Of a stretch of 64,000 bases of DNA, positions 57,731 to 64,000 are shown in pieces. The DNA lies in assembly GCA_900766745.1 (NCBI GenBank), contig CAAFWR010000111.1:36809-100808 (forward strand), read 5' to 3'. The DNA comes from Methanobacteriaceae archaeon. Its GTDB lineage: Archaea; Methanobacteriota; Methanobacteria; Methanobacteriales; Methanobacteriaceae. The position numbers were made by a program, and so were the translations under genes. The notes under the pieces were generated by a model. The model worked only from the letters and a program-made list of their open reading frames with translations, did not search any database and had not been told where the DNA came from. Numbering within the stretch: the first letter of the stretch is position 1; every line of letters starts with the position of its first letter.

Positions 57731-60700
57731 TAGTTAGATAAACACTTTTCAAGGAGGTCTCAATTTGGACAGTGATATTACTATGCTAGCTGATAACTAG
57801 TATAGATGGGCTGAGAATATTCGACTACTCACAGATAATGCTGGTACTACAGGTATTCTATAGAATATAGAAGATGTAAGATAGTACGAAGGTGGTATTG
57901 AAGCATCTGAAAATATACTTGGTACAGCAGTAACTAGGTGGTACAATTCTACTAAGAAGATAGTAGAAGAATGTGGTATAGTAGTTACTATGGAATTGTA
58001 TGAAGGAACTTATATTAATAATGTATGGGCTATAACTGATTTCAACAGTATTAAACCTACTTGGACTTTAGTAGTATCTGCTGTTATGAATCTAGTTAAT
58101 AAAGTAGCTATCGTTACTAATTATGAGTCAGATAAAGTAAGCAAGATATATATATCTGATGGCACTTCTTCTATTAAATGCATTAATATATCTGCTCAAT
58201 ATAAGACAGATAAAACTAATCACATAGAAGATGATACTTACTTTGATCTATTGCCTAGTTCTACTATTGCACCGTTTAAGTTTATTGAATTGACATCTGG
58301 TAATTTACCAGCTGGTATGATACAATATTGTTATCAGTTATTCAGTGTACATGGTGGAGAAACATCTACTTCTTCATTAAGTTCTATGATACCTATATCA
58401 TCTAGCAATTCAAATTCATCTAAAACATTTAAAGGTGATAGACAAGGTGAGAGTACAGATAAAGGTTGTATGTTACAAGCTACTTTGTTTAATGATGGTA
58501 GATTTGAAAAAATAAGAATCATTAGTATTCAGTATACTAGCAATACTCAAACTCCTAAGATATATGTAATTAATGAATTAGACTTACCTAAATCTGAAGA
58601 TAATGTAATAACATTTAATTACAATGATGTTGGTAGCAGTTATGTTAACGAATTAAGTATAGAAGAATTTAACGATCTTGTTCCATTTGAATTTAATGCT
58701 AAAAGTATAGCAAAAATGGACAATAGGTTGTTTGCTTCTAATGTGCAGGAATTAACTTGGGATGTAGATTATGACGCTAGAGCATACAGATGTAATAGCA
58801 ACGGTATTATTAAATTAAACTCTAGTATAAGTAATCAAGATATTACTACTACTTTTCAAGAACTAACTAGTCCAGAAACAGATTTAGTTATACCAGAAGA
58901 ACACGATTGTATAAACCCAATGAATAGTTCAATGGTATATCCTAATAATTCAACAGATGAATATGCATTTGGATATGACGATAATGGAATTGTTAGAGGT
59001 GGCAGAGGTCTAAATATTAGTTATAGATTTATTATAACAGATTTAATAGAGTCTGACAATACTCCAGTAGTTGACGATGAAGGTGATAAATTTGTACCAT
59101 ATAGTATGAGCTTATCATCATCTAAAAAATCTTATAATACTATTAAGTTAGTATGTCCTGAAACAAAAGAATTAGTACATACATTTAATAGTGATGGTAA
59201 ATCTAGAATAAGAAACTATTGTGATCCTTACTATGTATCTAATTTCTTAAGTCATCAAAGAGATGAAGTATATAGATATGGTATAATATTATATAACAAT
59301 AAGAATATACCTTCTCCTGTACATTGGATTGGAGATATTAGATTCCCTTCTGCTGATGTTGAAGGTTATGAACCTTTTACTTTTGGCGGAACTGTAGACG
59401 GATCTGGTAATTACGAATTAGTATCTCATCCACTTGGTATAATGTTCTATGTGAATAATCTTCCTACTGATGTAGTAGCCTATGAAATAGTAAGATGTGA
59501 CAGAACATTAGCAGATAGAACAATAGTTACTTAGGGACTACTAAACAGAACTATTAGATTCAACGGGTGGTACAATAATACTGAAGATTATAGAGCAGAA
59601 TACTCTATAGGTAGCATAGATAGAAGACCTACTATTATGCCTACTTTTAAAGAAGGCGTAGCTCCAGAATTTGTACAAGGGTTCTATAATTCAAGTAAGA
59701 ATCTGTTTGTACAACAAGATGCTTAGGATTAGAATCCGTTTGACACATACGGCATATTTGATTTAGTGACAGCTGATATATGTTTTAATAAAGAGAAATC
59801 AGATCAGATTGTTACTAGTGGTATGAGTATTGTGCCATTATATTGTGCACACTCTGCTACATATTGTAATGACGCTAACAACAAGCATTATAGATTAGGT
59901 ATACCGTTTACTAAAGTATTAGGAAAAAGTACTAATAATGTACAAAATCCATTTGGTGGACCTGTAGAATATTCTGAACATACTGGTAATAAACCTAGTG
60001 CTTCTTAGGGAGTATTCGATGGTTATGAACAAGATGGTGATATGGTAAGCGGTGGTATATGTAAATACTATCAATTCTTTGGTAAGAATTATGCTCACAA
60101 AGATAATTCTAATTTGCGTCAATCTTTCCCTATAAAAGATGTAACTAAGCCAACTAACATATCTCCATATCAAGAAGCATTTGATGCTAAACAAATAGTA
60201 GATTACATAGATAGATTTGGTTTTATAAACTATAGTATTGGCTCTAGAGAAGCACTTGGTCCTCATGGGGTATGTTTAGCTATTAGTGCTCCAGATGTAT
60301 ACTCTGGTAATTATACAGGAATTCGTACCACTCCTTTATTAAGGAAATATAGACACAATGCTGTATTGTTTGTTAACATAAAGAAAAACACTACACAGTA
60401 TGGTGGTAACACTTTTATGAGTAGAAGCTATTCTATATATAACAGTACTAATACTTATGTTAAAACATCTTGGGAAGGATACGATAAAGCAATGTGTTTT
60501 GGTGGTGATACATATTTAGGAGTATTGGACTATACTCATACTATGCTATTTACTAGAAATGACCCTGATGATAGAAATGGTTTTAAGAGATATGTTGGAG
60601 CTTACATTCCACTAGAATCTAGTATAAACCTGTACTATAGAAATGATGAACATTACTCTCAAGATATAGTAGAATCATCTGGAAATGGTCAAACTGGTGA

Positions 60701-61898
60701 AGCTAATGTTTACTTCCTTACAGATCCAGGATAGATGAATACTTTGTATACTTAGAAAACTCCAATGTATGTATATAATGCTGCTTACTCTAATACTAGT
60801 ACTAGTAAGAATTATATACAGAAATCTATATATGCTGAGGATGATGTTAAAAGCATGAATAGAATCACTTGTTCAGAGTTAAAAACAAACAATGAACAAA
60901 CAGATAGTTGGACTAAATTTAAATTTGCTAACTATTTAGACACAGATAGTACATATGGACCAGTTACTAATCTTAAAGTATTTAAAAACAAATTGTATTT
61001 CTTCTAGGATAGTGCTGTAGGTATAGCCTCTGTTAATGATAGGTCATTAATTACTGATAATAATGCTGGAGCTTTAACATTAGGTACTGGTGGTATTCTT
61101 ACCAGATACGATTACCTAGTTACTTTAAATGGTGATAGTATTATTAATGATAAGAGTATTACTAATTCTGAAACCACTTTGTATTGGTATGATTTAGATA
61201 AAAATGTTATATGCTCACTTAGCAATGACTTTAATGAGTTATCTAAAGTAAAACAAGTATAGACGTATTTAAATAGATTACCAGATAATGCTCGAAAGAA
61301 TCCAGTATCATTCTATGATAAGAAATACAATGAAGTATGGTTTAGAATATATGATAGATGTTTAATATTTAATGAACAACTAAATGTATTTACTTCTTTT
61401 TATACTCATAATCCAAACTGGTTCTTCCCATTCTCTACTAGATTAGTTACTATTAAAAACAATAATTGTTATTACTTACATAATATGTATGATGTTAATA
61501 GTACTACCAAAGAAGAGAAAATATCTTATGTTAGATTTGTAGTTAATAAAGATATAGCATATACTAAAGTATTTGATAATCAATGGTTCTCTGCTGAATT
61601 TGTAGACATTGGAGATGAAACTAAGCCTACGTTAATATCTGATATACACTTTAATACTAAGAATTAGGAAACAGAACCTATTGATTGGAAATAGATAGAA
61701 TAGAGAGAAGATACATTTAGATTCCCAATAAGTAGAGAGAAACAAAATAATCCAGGTTAGCAGCAATAGACTAATATGTCTTATGCTGGAAGGATGAGAG
61801 GAAAATATTTAATCTGTAATTATACATTAGATTGTAATGATAACAGAGAATTTAAGCTTCCTTATGTTAAAACAACTTATAGATATTCAATGTTATAA
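57720..61898 (+). CDS. Large tail (stabilisation-type) protein
   Basis: A 1392-residue protein with about 20 TAGs. ATG 57720 is chosen because it gives MEINSQINTFQGGLNLDSD, the N-F-GG-N-D-D opening of large phage tail/stabilisation proteins, followed by ITMLADNQYRWAENIRLL; AAGGAGGT at 57751 is therefore coding, not a ribosome site. The body is beta-rich, compatible with propeller-like domains as in P22 gp10-type proteins. A run TAG CAG CAA TAG at 61758-61769 encodes four Gln. Likely seals the portal-tail channel. Confidence 0.75.
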
Positions 61899-61899
61899 T

Positions 61900-63804
61900 A
61901 TGAAAACTAAGAAATTAAAAAGAGTTCCTCAATATGCTTTCGGTGCTGATGCTATTTCAAACTGGGGTAATATGAGTGGAGTAGATAAAGCGAATGTAGT
62001 TACACAAGGAGTTAGTGCTGTAGGTAGTATGATAGGTAATGCTACTAGTGGAAAGAAACCTACAGCGGCTGGTGTAATAGGTGGAATAGGATCTGGAGCT
62101 GCAATGGGTGCTTCTATTGGTGGACCTTGGGGAGCAGTAATAGGTGGAGCTATTGGTGGTATTACTTCAAGTATAGGTTCTGGTGGTTCTGTTAATGAGT
62201 AGACTGGTGAGTATGAATTACCATCAGGAATAGCTGGTCTATTTGGTCATAGTAAAAGTTATATACGTAATAAAGCTGGTAGAATTAAAAATGGTATTCA
62301 GGCTAGACAAATGTCTGAACAAATAGCAGCTGATTACTATTAGGAAAATGGATATAATGAATTAAGTTTATCTAAAGGTGGAGTAGTACCATCTACTATG
62401 GCTTACTTAGATGATGGTGAGATGTTGAGAACACCAGATGGAACTATAGGATCTATACCAGAAGAAGGTAAACCTACAGATTCTAATTTATTAAATGTAC
62501 CTGTTGGAACTCAAGTATTAAGTGATAAGATTAAAGTTCCAGGAACAAATAAAACATTTGCAGAAATGGGAAAGAAGTTAATGAAGAAAAGCAACAAGAA
62601 AGCTAATAATATATATGCTGAAAATAGTTAGATGCTAAATGAGAGAAATAATTAGATAGCTTATCAGGCACTATTAGATTAGCAAGAAGCTTTGAAAAGT
62701 AAAAAAATAAAGAAGAATACTGCTGCTTATGCAGATGGTACTAGAGGTATTAAACCATATGGATATAATAAAAATATGTCTGATTTTAAATACTGGGATT
62801 CAGATAAAAATAACTATACACAAGATTACTTAAACTGGGTCAATGGTATCACAGATCAAGATGTAAAAGATATCTATGGCGGTAAATATGGAGATATGTC
62901 TACTTACTTAGGTAAGAACAAAGGAGTTATACCTACAGTAGAACAAGCTAGATCTTTAATGACAGATAGAAAGTATGGTGACTGGCATAAGATTGGTCAA
63001 GCATATGTAGATAGTAGATCTAATCAAAGTAATGGACCTAGACATATACCATCATCTGAAGTAGCAAGTAGATTAGGCATTCCTTATAATATTAATGCTC
63101 CTATTGGTAATGTAGATACTGCTAATGCTAGAAGTAGTAAATACTTTAACTATACTGGTAATCCTGGACAACTTCCAGTAGGTAATATATATAGTCCAAA
63201 TAGTAAAAAGCCGAAAACTCCAAGTGATAATAACTGGTTAGATCTAATAGACAATATAGCTGCATTAGCTGGACCCATTGGTAATATATTCTCAGGTAGT
63301 CCTGAAAGAGTAGAAACATATACTTATGATCCAGCATATGGTCCTACTGATTATAACATAGATCCTATACTTAGAGAAGCTACTCTAAGCGATAGAATTG
63401 CTAGATACAATATGGCTAATATTAATCCTAACACTGGAGCTAACATGGCATTTGGTTTACAGTCGGTAGTTAATAGGAACAAAGCTATCGCTAATGCTTA
63501 TGCTACTAAGAATAATGCTGAAAATCAAATGGCATTTAACAATGCTCAAATAGCTAATCAATGGGGACAACAGTATGCTAATGCTAGACATTTAGCTTCT
63601 GTAGAACAAGCTCAGAATGATGCAGCTACTAGAAATATTCGTAGAAAAGGATTTGGTGATTTATCTACAAGAATATAGTAGATAAGTAAAGATAAACGTT
63701 TAACTAAAAGAGACTCTGCTGTACTAGAAGCTATGTTACCTTATTTGGAATACGGTATGACATCAGATCAATTAACTAAATTATATAATAATTTGAAAAG
63801 ATAA
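61900..63804 (+). CDS. Glycine-zipper ejection-type virion protein
   Basis: A 634-residue protein with several TAGs. Opening KRVPQYAFGADAISNWGNM, then a Gly/Ala-rich hydrophobic stretch at about residues 55-100 (GVIGGIGSGAAMGASIGG, GAVIGGAIGGITSSIG) with many GxxxG words, typical of proteins that insert into membranes. The rest is Asn/Ala/Gln-rich and helical, with AYADGTRGIKPYGYNK. It may be an internal protein released to form a channel for DNA. Starts two bases after the previous stop and overlaps the next ATG (TAATG). Confidence 0.65.
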
Positions 63805-64000
63805 TGGCAACGAATAGATTTGATAAACCAATAGAAAGTGAGTATATTAGTTAGTATACACCAATACCCTTTGAATAGTTATATGCTATAGGTAAAGCAA
63901 ATAATGAAAGAGTAGATAAAGCTTATTAGGATTTAGGTAATCAGTTTACTAAGTGGTCAGAGTTTAGATCACCATCAGCTGTAGATACTAAGAGATGGTA
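63804..64000 (+). CDS. Large virion/cargo-type protein, cut by window end
   Basis: The first 65 codons of an open frame with three TAGs: MATNRFDKPIESEYI, then SQYTPIPFEQLYAIGKAN and SPSAVDTKRW. Proteins opening like this in crAss-like phages are large internal cargo proteins that lead into the virion RNA polymerase region. Size and rest are beyond the window. Confidence 0.6.

Noticed and set aside
57751-57767. AAGGAGGT plus TTG as start of the large tail protein
   Set aside because: The same bases encode the F-Q-G-G-L-N segment typical of the protein's N-terminus; ATG 57720 fits better.

Overview
The window is a large part of a crAss-like phage genome (order Crassvirales, podovirus-like, host in the Bacteroidales). 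This rests on a recognisable crAss-type large terminase, portal, major capsid protein and tail set, the AT-rich sequence, and Bacteroidales-style starts (many genes open as AATTATG with little Shine-Dalgarno signal). The genome is recoded: from the terminase onward most genes contain in-frame TAG codons that must be read as an amino acid. A tRNA with anticodon CUA lies just before the terminase, and sequence context shows that TAG means glutamine (for example the SQ motif of a reverse transcriptase). With TAG read as Gln, dozens of short broken frames fuse into full genes that abut or overlap by ATGA; the coordinates here use that reading.

Left part (about 1-15,720, minus strand): an early-type block of small genes in overlapping operons. 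It includes an ECF-type sigma factor, zinc-ribbon proteins, a lipoprotein, several one- or two-helix membrane peptides, and an SSB-like protein at the right end. Several stretches of 0.3-1 kb have no gene but hold strong hairpins, a tRNA-Ile, a tRNA 3' fragment and a repeated GCAT-AAA(A)-GCAT element. Only four genes here meet TAG, always at their apparent ends. At one of them (12,083) readthrough gives exact ATGA coupling to the next gene.

Centre (15,860-22,000): a divergent control region with a 14-bp perfect palindrome, four tiny coupled genes (two with TAG), then plus-strand genes for a co-chaperonin-like protein, a winged-helix protein, an HExxH protein, a MazZ-like dNTP hydrolase and dUTPase, ending in the suppressor tRNA.

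Right part (22,000-64,000, plus strand): the virion block. It holds terminase, portal, two HExxH proteins, a scaffold-like protein, the TAG-free major capsid protein, connectors, a beta-helix tailspike, a 1615-residue fibre, an M15-type endolysin, and a complete diversity-generating retroelement (variable fibre gene, template repeat, reverse transcriptase). A holin-like and a spanin-like gene, further virion proteins, a GIY-YIG homing endonuclease wedged between two virion genes, a large stabilisation-type tail protein, a glycine-zipper ejection-type protein and the start of a cargo-type protein follow. Adenine-specific differences between template and variable repeats (14 of 32 adenines, 0 of 57 other bases) show that the retroelement has been active. 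The reverse transcriptase carries 12 in-frame TAGs, so its production depends on the phage's own recoding.
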